Assembly: GCA_015179125.1 (NCBI GenBank)
Contig: WHVA01000024.1
Location: 372,001 to 436,000, forward strand
DNA: 64,000 nucleotides
Origin: Gautieria morchelliformis
Lineage: Eukaryota; Basidiomycota; Agaricomycetes; Gomphales; Gomphaceae
Direction: 5' to 3'
Shown here piece by piece: positions 31,659 through 42,779 of this stretch. Every line of letters begins with the position of its first letter. Within the stretch, counting starts at the first letter, position 1. Position numbers and translations under genes: made by a program. Below the pieces are notes generated by a model. It was not told where the DNA came from and made no database searches. It saw only the letters and a list, made by a program, of their open reading frames with translations.

Positions 31659-34244
31659 ATGAGTTCCTCGAGGGCCTGTTCCAACATACTCCACGCTGTC
31701 GCGATTTTATCACCAAAACAGATGGCCTTGATCGCTTGGGTAGGATCGTGACACTTCCGTGCATCCCCTACAATTATGCAAGCTCCCCTGGATCCGACGC
31801 GCTGGTTCAGGTTTTACGTGCCATGACAGATGTAGCACCTACCCAGACCATAAGCAAGGTCTTGGGCCAAGTCCGGGCTTCATTAGACGAAACTCGCGAA
31901 TTCTGGGGCACCATGGACAGCAAGTCCAAATTGTTGTGCTACGTGGACATCTCGAGTGAGTTCGAGTTCGTTTGTGCCTTCTTTGTCTTAACCGTAGATT
32001 CTCAGCGGACGAACAACTACTTGAGGGTAACCTAAAATTCCGCAAGCTTATCGCCCTTCATACTCGTGTCACTCTCATGGCCGATATATTTTCGTCATCG
32101 ACTTATACGCATGGGAGAGCCTCGCTGTCGTTGCTGTCAGGCCTTACAGGAACTGACGCTTCGGATATCCTTCCGGATATTGGTGCTCTTCACCGTGCAT
32201 GCATTTGGGAAAATATAGTCTTGAAAAGTGCTTTGTCAGCACGAGGTGTCAATGTCAGCCGTAGTAATCCAGGCGTCCCCTCAGATGGTATCTCGTTGGC
32301 CGGTCAGGCAACTGACCTATCAAATGAGGTTGAAGTTGGATCGGCTCTCCCAGAATCGGAGCAATCACTTGACGAAGGAAAATCAAAGGAAGGTGTAAAA
32401 AAGGATGGCCCGTGGGAACGCACTGCAAAGGCGTTGAAACATATTGCGACCCAGATTCCTACCTCTCTCACACCTTTCTTTCAAGGTATGCCCGGTGGCA
32501 GCAACCCTATCCTCTGTGCATGACCCATTTGTCATAGCCGTTGTGAAGTTACCTTCGTTGCATAGGCGGAGCCCGGACGCTGGACAGAAGCGTCAGGCTA
32601 TTACGATCGGAAGCCATGTTGCGAAGGTCGCCTTATGTCATCTTGAGTGGGAAGGATCTGGTATGCTGTTGTTGCATGTTAGTCGACCTTAACTAAGATG
32701 TGCTCTGAAGACGACATACTGGCATCTTATGCTTATTGGACAGTGATGATGGGCCTAATTACGGTCCTACTGTTTGAGGGTATGTGCAATTAGAGCCACA
32801 ATTTCACGGGTTATTAATGGACAATTGCAGAGCGCAGCAACATCCACATGATGCTCATCGTGGCCTTCCGCAGGGTTGGAGGCCTAGACACACTGTTGGC
32901 CATCTGTCGCCGATATGCCGCCGCCGTGGATCGTATTGTTCAGATCAAGACTGCTGACGGCAGCGAAGATGACAAGCAGCAACCTGTTCACGTCTTTGGC
33001 GGTCTGAAGGTCGCACTCCATCTGTTGCACTCGCTGGTGTCATCAAAGCCATTATTTGAGTCGCTGCAAACGCTCTTGCTCGTGACCAGGGATATGAAAG
33101 ACACAGACCCCGAATACTTCGAGCCTCAAGACTTTCTTGTCAAATTGAGATCGGCTGTGTTGCCCTTTGTGCGCGAACTATGGGAGTCGCCGTGGTTGGT
33201 TCAGGCGCCACTGAGCGTCTGCAAATCTGTTGTCCTGACCATGCTAGAGCTCATGGCTGGCGAGAACGAGGAGCCCAAAGGCGAGTCTGCTCCCGATGTC
33301 TTGCCTACGTCAGTGGGGGGTTCCAATGTCCTTCACCGCCATGTTGGGCCGGATGAAAACGGTATACAACAGTTGTGCGACATGGGCTTTCCACGCGCTG
33401 CCGCGGAACGTGCATTGGTTCAAATGCGCAATAATGTCACCGCTGCCGCCGAGTACCTTCTAGCACAACCATTGCCATTCCCACCTGACGTGGATCCAGA
33501 TGACGCCAACTCCAAAGATGTTGCTCTCGACCCTCCGGCTTCAAACGAACCTTTAGGTGTCGAAGCAGAGCCTGTGGTCAGCATCTGTGACACCCCAACT
33601 GATACCGAGATGACTGCAGTAGTTGACACTAACGTGGCATCAACTCGTGTCGAACCTGAGGACACGGCACCTGAGGTAACCGTTGCGAAGACCTCAGAGC
33701 AATGGCGAATAGGACTTGGCGAGCAATGAGAATCAGTCAAGGAAGATGTCGGTCGAGGCGCTCTTCGTCTTCTAGACGAACATCCGTCGCTTATTTTCGA
33801 CGTCAAGAACGCATTCATTGGGCCTTTAGATGGATACTCATCACGAACTCTACCTCTCATTATTCAAGATATCAAAGATTTCTCGCCGGGTGCATATGAG
33901 ATCCACGAGCAACCCCTTGCTGTTCATTGCCGCTTGCTGGCGCTAGTTCTCAATGAGGTTGGATCATTGGAGACCCGACTGCCTGCCAACGCCTCCAAGG
34001 AACTGATGGACGTTTTTCTTGCTCTGCTGCTAGCGCATCCTTTTAACGCTGACAATGAGACCTCCGTCGTCCCCAAATGGTTAGCACCTCATCTCTTAGT
34101 TCCGGAGGCACTCCTTGTCATGGGGGATGAACCTCACACCATTACCATTCCACAGGAAGATGAGGAAATTTCTCAACAGGCCATTACAGATGAACCATCA
34201 TATCCCGCGGCTCGACAAAATATCTTCCAGTTTTGCTTGAAGCT
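31659..34244 (+). pseudogene. Tom1/HUWE1-type HECT ubiquitin ligase, N-terminal fragment
   Basis: The fragment begins DEFLEGLFQHTPRCRDFITK and continues over several short introns. It includes DIGALHRACIWENIVLKSAL, IPTSLTPFFQ, a block AVVKLPSLHRRSPDAGQKRQ and HIHMMLIVAFRRVGGLDTLL, all typical of the armadillo-like DUF908/DUF913 part of Tom1. A UBA domain follows (IQQLCDMGFPRAAAERALVQ, about 33361-33465). The last part reads LIIQDIKDFSPGAYEIHEQP and ARQNIFQFCLKLL. One in-frame TGA lies at 33727-33729; otherwise the splice sites and frames look sound. The HECT catalytic domain, thousands of residues further on, is absent. It cannot be an active ligase. Confidence 0.82.
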
Positions 34245-34827
34245 CCTTTCGTTGAGCAGCAAGATGAAACCATCGAGACTATCCAGATGGCAGCCATGAA
34301 TGTCGAGAAGGACACGGAAGTCGGGTACGTCCTTGGCTTCTACGAGTCGATGCCTGTCTGTCTATGACTGGCTGACATGCTACAGGTTACTCGCCGATCT
34401 CTGGCGTATGTCACAACACAGGTGAGAAAAGGCCTGACAATCGCTGGTTACCGTTGATCTGGTCTCTACCTCACCCAGACCCGATTCGCGTTATCCTCGG
34501 AGGAGACGAATAAAAAGATCGGCCGTTCATTCGATAACACCCAGTTTTTCTGGCACTGGTGAAGTTTTTAGAAGACCCGGATTTTGAGGAAGAGGTACAG
34601 GAACTGCTGCACTGGTGGAATAGGTATGCCATTTCTGCAAGATGAACGTCACTAACACTCACCAATTGCAGTCGCCTTTTCCCAAACAAAGAAGAATTGA
34701 GGGACAAGGAGGACATGATGGACTCAATAGCATTGCTGAAAGCTCAGAAGGCAGTAAAACGTGTAGCTCTCCAGAGTGCTATGAACCATTTAACAACGCT
34801 GTAGTCCCCCTTGAGGAATTTGATTGA
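34245..34827 (+). pseudogene. Syntaxin SNARE-helix exon joined to DUF6698-like exons
   Basis: From about 34245 to 34328 the sequence reads VEQQDETIETIQMAAMNVEK DTEVG, the start of the syntaxin SNARE helix that should follow the exon ending at 31608. A donor (GTACGT) follows. The next acceptor (CTACAG, near 34386) leads not into syntaxin but into VTRRSLAYVTTQ, then TRFALSSEETNKKIGRSF, LEDPDFEEEVQELLHWWN and RLFPNKEELRDKEDMMDS. That pattern fits the C-terminal part of a basidiomycete DUF6698-type protein of unknown function. The transmembrane tail of syntaxin is missing. Confidence 0.6.
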
Positions 34828-35059
34828 TGGCTTACTGTATACTGTTATTTGAGGTTTCTTGAATATCCATGTACTATGTTGGATAGCAAATGCAAGGTTT
34901 CGAGGAGTTTGGATATGAACGATCATATCCCTCACAGGATGTGAAACACTAATGACACCAAAACTCGTCATATACTGCTCAGGTAACGTGAGCTACAACA
35001 AAAATCAAGTACACTGCAGTTACAGACTCATGCTTCCCACAGTAGCATATCCTCCAGTC
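34828..35059. other. Short spacer, no gene
   Basis: AT-rich sequence between the last cargo exon and the 3' end of the transposase gene; possibly their two 3' untranslated regions. Confidence 0.4.
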
Positions 35060-36263
35060 CTACAGATAACCCGAGTCCTTCATCCATCCTTGCGCATGTC
35101 TCGACGTAATCTGATCCAGTGCCTCATACAGAAACATGAATGGTCGGGCCTTCTCTTACTTGCAACGCAGGCGCGGAACTCAGCACCGTGACGTCTGAGG
35201 TGAGCTTTGATAAACGAAAATGATTCTTCTATGGGGTTGAGATCGGGCGAGTATGGCGGAAGATATACTAGTTTGACTCCTCTGCAAACATACAACATTA
35301 TTAGACACTGCTTGCGCAAACAGACAGTCGGTAAGATACCTTTTGGCACACAGGACCTTGACCTCAGGTACGTGATGTATGGCGCAATTATCCATGACGA
35401 GAACACTTCGAGGTGCCGGATAAGGGTTCATGACCTCTAACAGACCTTCAAGAAACGCAAGAAACGCGTCGCCATCGTATGCGCCCAACTTGATGTCACT
35501 ATATATAATGCCATCTTGGGATAGTGCCGGAAGGATTGAAAACCTAAATCAACGTCAGTGATACATAAAAGAGAATTATATACAGACCGTCACCTCTCGC
35601 CTCTTTGGAAGCGTGCCCGAACACGAGGTCTGCAGCCCTTAGAAGCCCATCCCATTAGCCTGTAAGTCGTACGAAGATCTATCGCACTTTCGTCTGTAAA
35701 AACTAGGCGTTCGGGTGGCTCAGCACCGATGTATAACTGGAAAGCTGTCCGTGAACCTTCACAGCGCTCTGCTGCTGCCCGGGAAAGCTGGATTGGAAGC
35801 AATAAGGATTGTGTGCTCCTGCAGGATTTAACAACTCACCTTTTTTCTTTGCAAACCAAGATTATGGAGTGTCCTCCATACAGTTGAAATACTTACTGTA
35901 ACGCCATGCTGTACTTCTAGCTCTTCAACGAGTTCATCAAGGTAAAGGTCAGGTGAGCGTTCAAGAAGCGCGAGAAGAAACTATTATAAAATAAGTGATA
36001 GCTAAACCCAGGTACAAACAGCTTACTTCAATCTGAGTTGGCGACATCTTTGAACCACGAGAGAGCCGTCTTGGCTCTGTTACAACATCTCCGATATCGC
36101 GCCAGAGCTTGATTGTGCGCTGAACAACGCGCAATGACATGTCAAGATCAATGGCAATCTGAGTTGATGTCTTTTGAAGCTTGAATTTCTGGTGTATAAC
36201 CCGATCCCGCAAGTCCTTGCTGTAATGGCGGCGAACAGGATGAGGGTTGAGAGGGCGAGGCAT
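35060..36263 (-). CDS. Tc1/mariner transposase, DD34E
   Basis: Exons on the minus strand: 36263-36027, 35980-35840, 35787-35594, 35543-35340 and 35281-35160, with a last part to 35060. The N-terminus has helix-turn-helix DNA-binding sequence ([35 protein letters not shown]). The catalytic residues are Asp in VFTDESAID, Asp in [10 protein letters not shown] and Glu in [12 protein letters not shown], with 34 residues between the last two. Introns have GTAAGC, GTGAGT, GTGACG and GTATCT donors. Near 35140 either a poor intron or a one-base shift separates ACVAS from [16 protein letters not shown], so the C-terminus may be damaged. A further upstream ATG (36353) lies in the TIR. It is the likely motor of the 10.2-kb element. 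Confidence 0.82.
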
Positions 36264-36349
36264 ACGGATGACGTACAGTGTTTCCGGAAGTTCCCGAAAC
36301 AAAGACTTCGACTTCAAAGTCTTAGCTAAGTATCGACAACAATGACTAT

Positions 36350-36641
36350 CCATTATTCTATCTAGAGGTACATGAAGAATATGTAGTTATTCATTGTAAT
36401 GCAAACCTTTGGATGCTCACAGAAGGGTGTTTGACCACCCAGCCTAGTGGCCAAAAATCCAAAACTCAAAAGTTTGTTTTACTTGGATTTCATACTTCTG
36501 TGCCCTAGCTATGGTCAACTTATGTTCAGGTACAAAATCTCAAGGCAATCCGAGCAGAAACTAGCGAGAAATCGTTGTTCGAGTCTTGCGCGCTAAAACG
36601 GAGGCAAACCTGACGCGCGCCTTGCGTACTGCAAACAGGTG
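36350..36641. repeat. Right terminal inverted repeat of the giant mariner
   Basis: Inverted copy of 26434-26733. The outer end CAGGTG is followed by TA (36642-36643). The inner end contains the ATG at 36353 that opens the transposase frame. Confidence 0.9.
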
Positions 36642-37239
36642 TAATAGATAGCCTATATAGTGTAGTACACAAAAGATCTCTTCCCAGGGAGATCTCTGCA
36701 GTGAACTATTGGGGTTGACCTCTTCAGTGGGGCAGCTTTTTCTCTGCTAAGGAGCCAGGTAGTCATCCCAGGCTGCCTTAGAGGGAGCCACAATTGCATT
36801 GCAGTTCTTTCAGTGTTGACTTGCACTACTGGTGGCTGAAGAAGACATCTCCCCAGGACCAGGACCAGGACCAGGACCTTTTACTGGAATTATTCCAGTT
36901 GGATAGCCGAAGAAGACTTGGATATTTTCATCAAAAAAATTTCCCATCCCTTCCTTGGTACATATATTTCTCTGTGGTCTGGTGTGAGCCATCTGACATT
37001 TTTTTATTTTATTTTTTTAAATAGAAATTAATAAATTCCCTGACTTTGCCTAACAAACAGACTCCCTGTCCCTTCCTTGGTATGTATGTATTTCTCTGTG
37101 GTCTGGTGTGAGCTGTCTGACATTGATTTAATTAGAAATTAATAAATTCCCCTGACTTTGCCCAAGAAAAATTAACAACAGCAGCATCTGCTTGCAAATG
37201 TAAGTTGAAGTGGGGTAGCTTGATTGTTCCTCTAAGCTT

Positions 37240-40200
37240 ATGCCTGCATTTCTCAGGGATCCTTCTACTCCAGAGAGAAATCGTCAGCAGGAGCGTGAAA
37301 GGGCGAGGGAGGAGCAGGAGGGTCGTATGACGTCGCCTACTGATCGGAGAGCGCGCGCCCTTGCTGTGGCAGCTGCCAGAGCTCGGAACCAGCCACCCCC
37401 TCCACCACCTCCTTTTGCCATCCCTCACCCTCCTCCTAGAAGCAATGTGGCTGATCCTTTTCAACAACCTGCTGCAGAGCCATTACGTCCTCCTGATCCC
37501 AGTCCTGGACAGCAGGTGGCAGCCCTTCGTGCTCAGTTAGCAGCAATCCCAGCAGCACAGCCCTTGAGAAGATACAGGCAGGAGCCGATACAGCCACCTC
37601 CTAATCTTCCTGTGGTTGGTTCTGCAGGAATTGCACAGTTGCGTGCTCAGGCTGCTGAGCCAGCACAGCCCTTGAGAAGATACAGGCAGGAGCCAATACA
37701 GCCACCTCCCAATCTTCCTGTGGTTGGTTCTGCAGGAATTGCACAGTTGCGTGCTCAGGCTGCTGAGCAGTCTGCTATATTGCAGCAATTGGGAAGGGGT
37801 AGACAGGCAGCTAATCCTCCTGTAGTAGGTTCTGCAGGAGTGGCAGCATTGCGTGCTCAGGCCAATGCAATAAGACCAATGCCGCCGCTACTCCCTGCGC
37901 TTTTGCGGCCTCTTCAGCGACTCCCTGCACCTCCTCAGCTGCTCCCTGCACCTCCGCAGCCTCCGCAGCCACTCCCTGAACCTCCTCAGCCGCTCCCTGC
38001 ACCTCCTCAGCCGCTCCCTGCACCTCCTCAGCCGCTCCCTGCACCTCCTCAGCTGCTCCCTGCACCTCCTCAGCCGCTCCCTGCACCTCCTCAGCCGCTC
38101 CCTGTACCTCGGCAGCGTCCTCAGCGACCTCCTCCTCCTCTTCCACTGGGTCGCTCTAGAATAATTGAGGCAGATGTGCAGCGTCATGATTTGGGTCCCA
38201 TGGTTATTCCCTGCCCTGACTGTGGAGCATTACACTGGAGGGCAGAACGTCTGCAGAAATCCTCAAATGTGCGGCCCAGGTTTGGTGATTGCTGTATGGA
38301 AGGAAAGGTGCAGCTGGAAGACCTGCCAGAGCCCCCTCAGCCATTGAAACAGCTCTTAGAAGGCCAGGACCCTGAGGCAAAAGGATTTCGCCAGAATATC
38401 AGGCAGTATAATGCTGCGTTTGCATTCATTTCTGTGGGGGCCGACTTTGACCAAGATTTGCTTCGGGAGGGTCGTGGTCCATATGTGCTCAAGCTACAGG
38501 GTGAACTGTATCATCTCCATGGCTCTCTCCTCCCTGACAATGAAGACGATCCAAAGTATGCCCAGCTTTACATATATGATCCTGCACTGGCTTTGGCAAA
38601 GAGAAAAAATCGTAATGAGCGTCTGTCTCCAACTATCATGGGAGACTTGCAGGAAATGCTCCTGCTATGCAATCCTCATGTGCGCACATATAAACAAGCA
38701 GCTGAGAGGCTCAGAGCTCAAGAACAGAATGGTGACATCCAGGCAAGGCTCACGTACAGGGCACACAGGGATCCTAGGAGATATAATGTCCCAACTGCAG
38801 ATGAGATTGCAGTCGTTCTTCCTGGAGATGGCATCGACCCTGGACCTAGGGATATTATTGTCCAGCTCAGAGGTGGACCTTTCAGAAGGGTATTGGATAC
38901 CAATGCAAACTATGCCTCGCTGCACTATGTCTTGCTCTTTCCCAAGGGAGAGTTGGGATGGGAACCAGGTATTCCTTATCATGAGCCAGAGCGTGCTCGG
39001 CAGGCCAATCCCAATCCAAACAGACGGACACAGGTCACCCAAATACAGTACCATGCATATCGTCTGTTCCAGAGAGCGAGAGAACCTACAACACTCCTGC
39101 GTGGTGGCAAATTGTTCCAGCAGTACATTGTAGACTCCTGGGCTGCTGCAGAGCAAAGCAGACTGAGGTGGATCAGGGCCAATCAACACACTCTGCGTGC
39201 TGAGCAGTATAACCAGATGGTAGATTCATATGGAGGCTTGGACAATGACATTGGAGATGCAAACAGCTTGGGCATAAAAGTCATTCTGCCTGCGACATTT
39301 CAAGGAAGTACACGGGACATGAATCAAAACTGCCAGAACTCCCTGGCCATTGCAACAAAGAAGGGTCCCCCTGATTTATTTATTACCATGACTGCCAATC
39401 CAAAGTGGGATGAGATAGTGGCCGAGTTGCTCCCTGGACAAACTGCTCAGGACAGACCTGACCTGGTGTCGCGGGTGTTTCACCTCAAAAAGAAATACCT
39501 CATTGACTTGATCGTCAAGGACAAGATCTTTGGAGAAACCGTCGCTCGCGTTCACACTATTGAATTCCAGAAGAGGGGGCTCCCACACATGCACCTGCTT
39601 ACCTGGTTCGATAGGGAGTCCAAGGTCAAACATCCACATGAGGTGGATTCTATGATTTCAGCAGAGTTCCCTGATCCAGAGACACATCCTGTCCTCTACC
39701 AGTTGGTCTGTGAGCTGATGACACATGGTCCCTGTGGACAAATGAATCCAAAGGCACCCTGCATGGAAAATGGCAAGTGCAAGAAAGGCTTCCCAAAGCC
39801 ATTCTGTGAGGAGACCGTTGTGAATGTAGATGGATATCCAAAATATCGTCGTCGCAATGATGGAAGGCTGCACAATGTCAGAGGTGACATGCTGGACAAC
39901 AGATGGGTTGTGCCATACTCTCCTCTGCTCTTACTCAAACTCCGGTGTCACATCAACCTTGAATTCACCTTCAGTGTGAGGTGCGTCAAGTATATCCACA
40001 AGTATCTATACAAGGGCCACGATCGGACCACGATGGAGTTTGGTGTCGACCACGATGAGATAAAGAAGTACCTGGACGCTCGCTATGTCAGTGCTCATGA
40101 GGCCTGTTGGAGGTTGCTGGAGCGGGAAATCCACACCCAGGTGCCTGCAGTCATGGCACTGCCAGTCCATGAAAAAGACCAGCAATCAGTCGTTTTCAAT

Positions 40201-42335
40201 CCTGATGCTGATCCGCTCACCATCATGAACAGGGTTGAGGGGTCAAAGACAGCGCTCATGGCTTACTTTGAGGCCAATGCTGCCTACCCTCATGCACGCG
40301 ATGTGCTCTATGTGGATTTTCCTGAGCATTTTACCTGGCAAAAAGAGGGAAGGGTATGGACACCACGTCAAAGGGGATATAGCATTGGACGCCTTCACTT
40401 TGCAAGCCCAAAATCAGGAGAGAGATTTTATTTGCGCACTCTCCTCACGGTGGTCAAGGGGCCAGATCCTTTGAGGAGCTTAGGACAGTGGATGGCATAC
40501 AATGTGCTACTTACAAGGAGGCCTGTCTTGCCAGGGGACTTCTGGAGGATGATCAGGAGTGGAGGTTGTGTCTCCAGGAAGCCAGTGGCATGAAAACAGG
40601 TGCTCAGCTCAGACATCTCTTTGCCACCATCCTTGGTCATTGCATTCCCTCACAGCCTGACAGACTATGGGACGCCTTCAAGGAGCACATATGTGATGAT
40701 CTCAGACATCGGCTCCAAGTCAGACACAATATCCAGGAGCCACGGGATGATCAGGTCTATGATTTTGGCCTCTTTCTCTTGGATAAACTCCTTCAGCGTA
40801 ATGGAATGTCCTTGAGCAGCTTTAAAGATATGCCTCGGGTGGCAGGCGAGTGGGAGGTCCTGATTGGAAACAGGTTCATAGCTGAGCAGAGGGACTATGA
40901 CCCTGTTCAAGAGAGGCAGATGGCTGATGAGGAGGTTCCCAAGCTGAATGAGGGGCAAAGGTCTGCGCATGATCAGATATTACGGTCGGCACTGGACATA
41001 GATGCTCAGGGGAAACCTAATGGACAAATGTTTTTCGTCACTGGATCAGGGGGCGCTGGGAAATCATTCACATGGAACACCCTAATCCACTCCTGTAGAG
41101 CGGAGAGTCTCATTGTGCTTGCTGTAGCCTCATCTGCAATGGCTGCACTTATCCTCACTAATGGGACAACCTCTCACAGCATGCTTGGAATTCCAATTCC
41201 TGTCCATGAGGGCTCTCTCTCCTCCATCAAAAAGAACTCTGACCAGGCTGATATGCTGAGACTGGCCAGGCTCATCATTTGGGATGAGGCTGCAATGCAG
41301 CATCGCCATGCCGTAGAGGCCATTGACAGGACACTGAGGGATTTCCTTGACCAGCCTGACAGACCCTTTGGTGGCATCACGGTCGCCTTTGGAGGTGACT
41401 TTCAGCAGACTCTCCCAATTGTCCCTAAAGGCTCCAAGGAGGATATCGTGGGAGCTACCCTTCAGAAGTCATATCTGTGGCCAAGGATCAAGGTCCTCCA
41501 TCTGACAGAGAACATGCGGGTGAGAAATGACCCTGACAGAGCCAGGTTTGCAGAATGGCTGCAGAATGTGGGTCAGGGAAAGGATCTCCCACTAGATCAT
41601 ACATTCTCACTGCCTCCTCACATGGTTTGTGGCCCTGGAATTGCAGAGCTGATCCAGGAAATATACCCTGGCATTGGCAATGCAATCCCTGCCCAGGACA
41701 ATTATTTTTTAGAGCGGGCCATCCTCTGTCCCAGAAATATTGAGGTCAATGAGATCAATTCCATGGTGTTGAGGCAGTTTCCAGGTGATGCTCAGGTCTT
41801 CCACTGTGCAGATTCTGTCAAGGAAACCGACTTTGCAGAGCAGTATCCTGTTGAGTATCTGAATTCCATAGAGATGGGCAGTCTTCCTCCTGCTCACTTG
41901 GAAGTCAAGCCTGGAGTGCCTCTGATGATGTTGCGCAATTTGGATAAGAAGCAAGGACTATGCAATGGGACAAGGTTGCGGTTGGTGAGGATGAGGAATA
42001 GAGTGTTGGAGGTCAGGATCATCTCAGGTCCACGTGCAGGAAATACTGCTTTCATCCCCAGGATCACTATTTCACCATCAGAGGGAGAATTACCATTTGT
42101 GCTGCAGAGGAGACAGTTTCCAGTGCGTGTGGCATTTGCAATGACCATCAACAAGTCCCAGGGACAGTCTTTGGGTACGGTTGGGCTGGACCTGAGATAT
42201 CCAGTGTTTGGACATGGCCAGTTGTATGTTGGTGTTTCAAGGGGAACAAGCTGGAACAAAGTGAAGGTCTTGCTTGAGGAGGGTTTGAACACAACCAACA
42301 TTGTATATAAAGATGTATTACTTAGAGCTCCTTGA
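37240..42335 (+). pseudogene. Helitron Rep-helicase, copy A (single frameshift)
   Basis: The protein starts MPAFLRDPSTPE. Residues about 80-310 are Pro/Gln-rich with peptide repeats. A Cys cluster CPDCGALHW..FGDCC follows near residue 320. The rolling-circle Rep domain has the two-His motif RGLPHMH (about residues 779-784) and KYIHKYLYKG. The helicase of the PIF1 type has GSGGAGKS, IIWDEAAM, FGGDFQQTLP, ENMRV and INKSQGQS..YVGVSR. Relative to copy B one G is missing from the run at 40458-40461, shifting the frame in mid-protein; otherwise it is open to DVLLRAP and the stop at 42335. The Met codon follows TTTCTCAG-like sequence, so an upstream leader exon is possible. Confidence 0.93.
37900..38110 (+). 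repeat. Coding minisatellite of 21-bp units (CCTGCACCTCCTCAG core)
   Basis: About nine units encode PPQPLPA-type repeats in the N-terminal part of Rep. The antisense strand stays open as an Ala/Glu-rich frame, a by-product of the repeat. A second repeat, PLRRYRQEPIQPPPNLPVVG, occurs twice just upstream (37560-37770). Confidence 0.85.
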
Positions 42336-42486
42336 TTTCTGATATCTACTTGATGCAAATTGATTACTTTGATTTTCCTCAATGCACTTGACCTTACTGA
42401 TATGTTAGACTTACTGATGCGTTAGACTTACTGATGCATTAGACTTACTGATGCGTTTGACCTTACCGAGGCGTTTGACTTGCACC

Positions 42487-42514
42487 CCCGCGCGAAGCGC
42501 GGGTATCCACCTAG
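42487..42514 (+). promoter_or_regulatory. 3' terminal hairpin and CTAG end of Helitron A
   Basis: CCCGCGC-GAA-GCGCGGG forms a 7-bp stem, with TATCCACCTAG after it. Helitrons need such a hairpin about 10 bases before a CTRR end for termination of strand transfer. Equivalent ends: 26078-26104, 49290-49319, 22862-22886, 52524-52551, and decayed forms at 22120-22146 and 51797-51825. Confidence 0.88.
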
Positions 42515-42779
42515 TCTAAGAGTTAAACGAGCACGGTGGGTGGTTGTAGGCCCGCTGACAAATAATGTTACCAATAATGTTACGTAAGAATTAGGTCAGC
42601 AGAGCGAGCGGCGCAGCCGCAAGCCCAGACCGACCGGTCTCTGGTGCTTGCCAGTACAGCGCTGGGTGACCTGGGAGACGCTGCGCAGCTGGTCCCCTCT
42701 GCCCTCCTTCTACCATCATCCCATCCCATCCCATCCCATCCCTCCCACCACCTGCTTCATTTCCATTAACATCCTATCT

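Larger units (their letters stand above)
26434..36641 (-). mobile_element. Giant Tc1/mariner-type transposon with host-gene cargo, 10.2 kb
   Basis: Terminal inverted repeats of about 300 bp (26434-26733 and 36350-36641) both start CACCTGTTTGCAGTACG and are flanked by TA on each side (26432-26433, 36642-36643). A Tc1/mariner transposase on the minus strand starts at the inner edge of the right TIR. Between it and the left TIR lie about 8 kb of unrelated coding fragments: a GC-rich F-box/LRR-like piece, a five-exon gene, Sec31 pieces, and a syntaxin/Tom1/syntaxin/DUF6698-like chain. Usual members of this superfamily are 1-2.5 kb. The element lies in the 5' region of Helitron A. Confidence 0.8.
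26105..42514 (+). mobile_element. Autonomous-type Helitron A, split by a 10.2-kb transposon
   Basis: The 5' end follows the previous CTAG immediately (TTCCTATAGGTGAAAG, then GCACGGTGGGAGGTTGTGGG). The 3' end has hairpin CCCGCGCGAAGCGCGGG followed by TATCCACCTAG, finishing at 42514. Without the nested element (26434-36641) the Helitron is about 6.2 kb. It encodes the Rep-helicase at 37240-42335. Its leader (36960-37230) has two copies of a unit containing TCTGTGGTCTGGTGTGAGC, each ending in an AT-rich run and TAGAAATTAATAAATTCCC. It sits head-to-tail between two other Helitrons. Confidence 0.85.

Noticed and set aside
26434..36641. Starship-type giant element
   Set aside because: No tyrosine recombinase (DUF3435) captain gene is seen; the TIRs, TA target sites and DD34E transposase point to Tc1/mariner.
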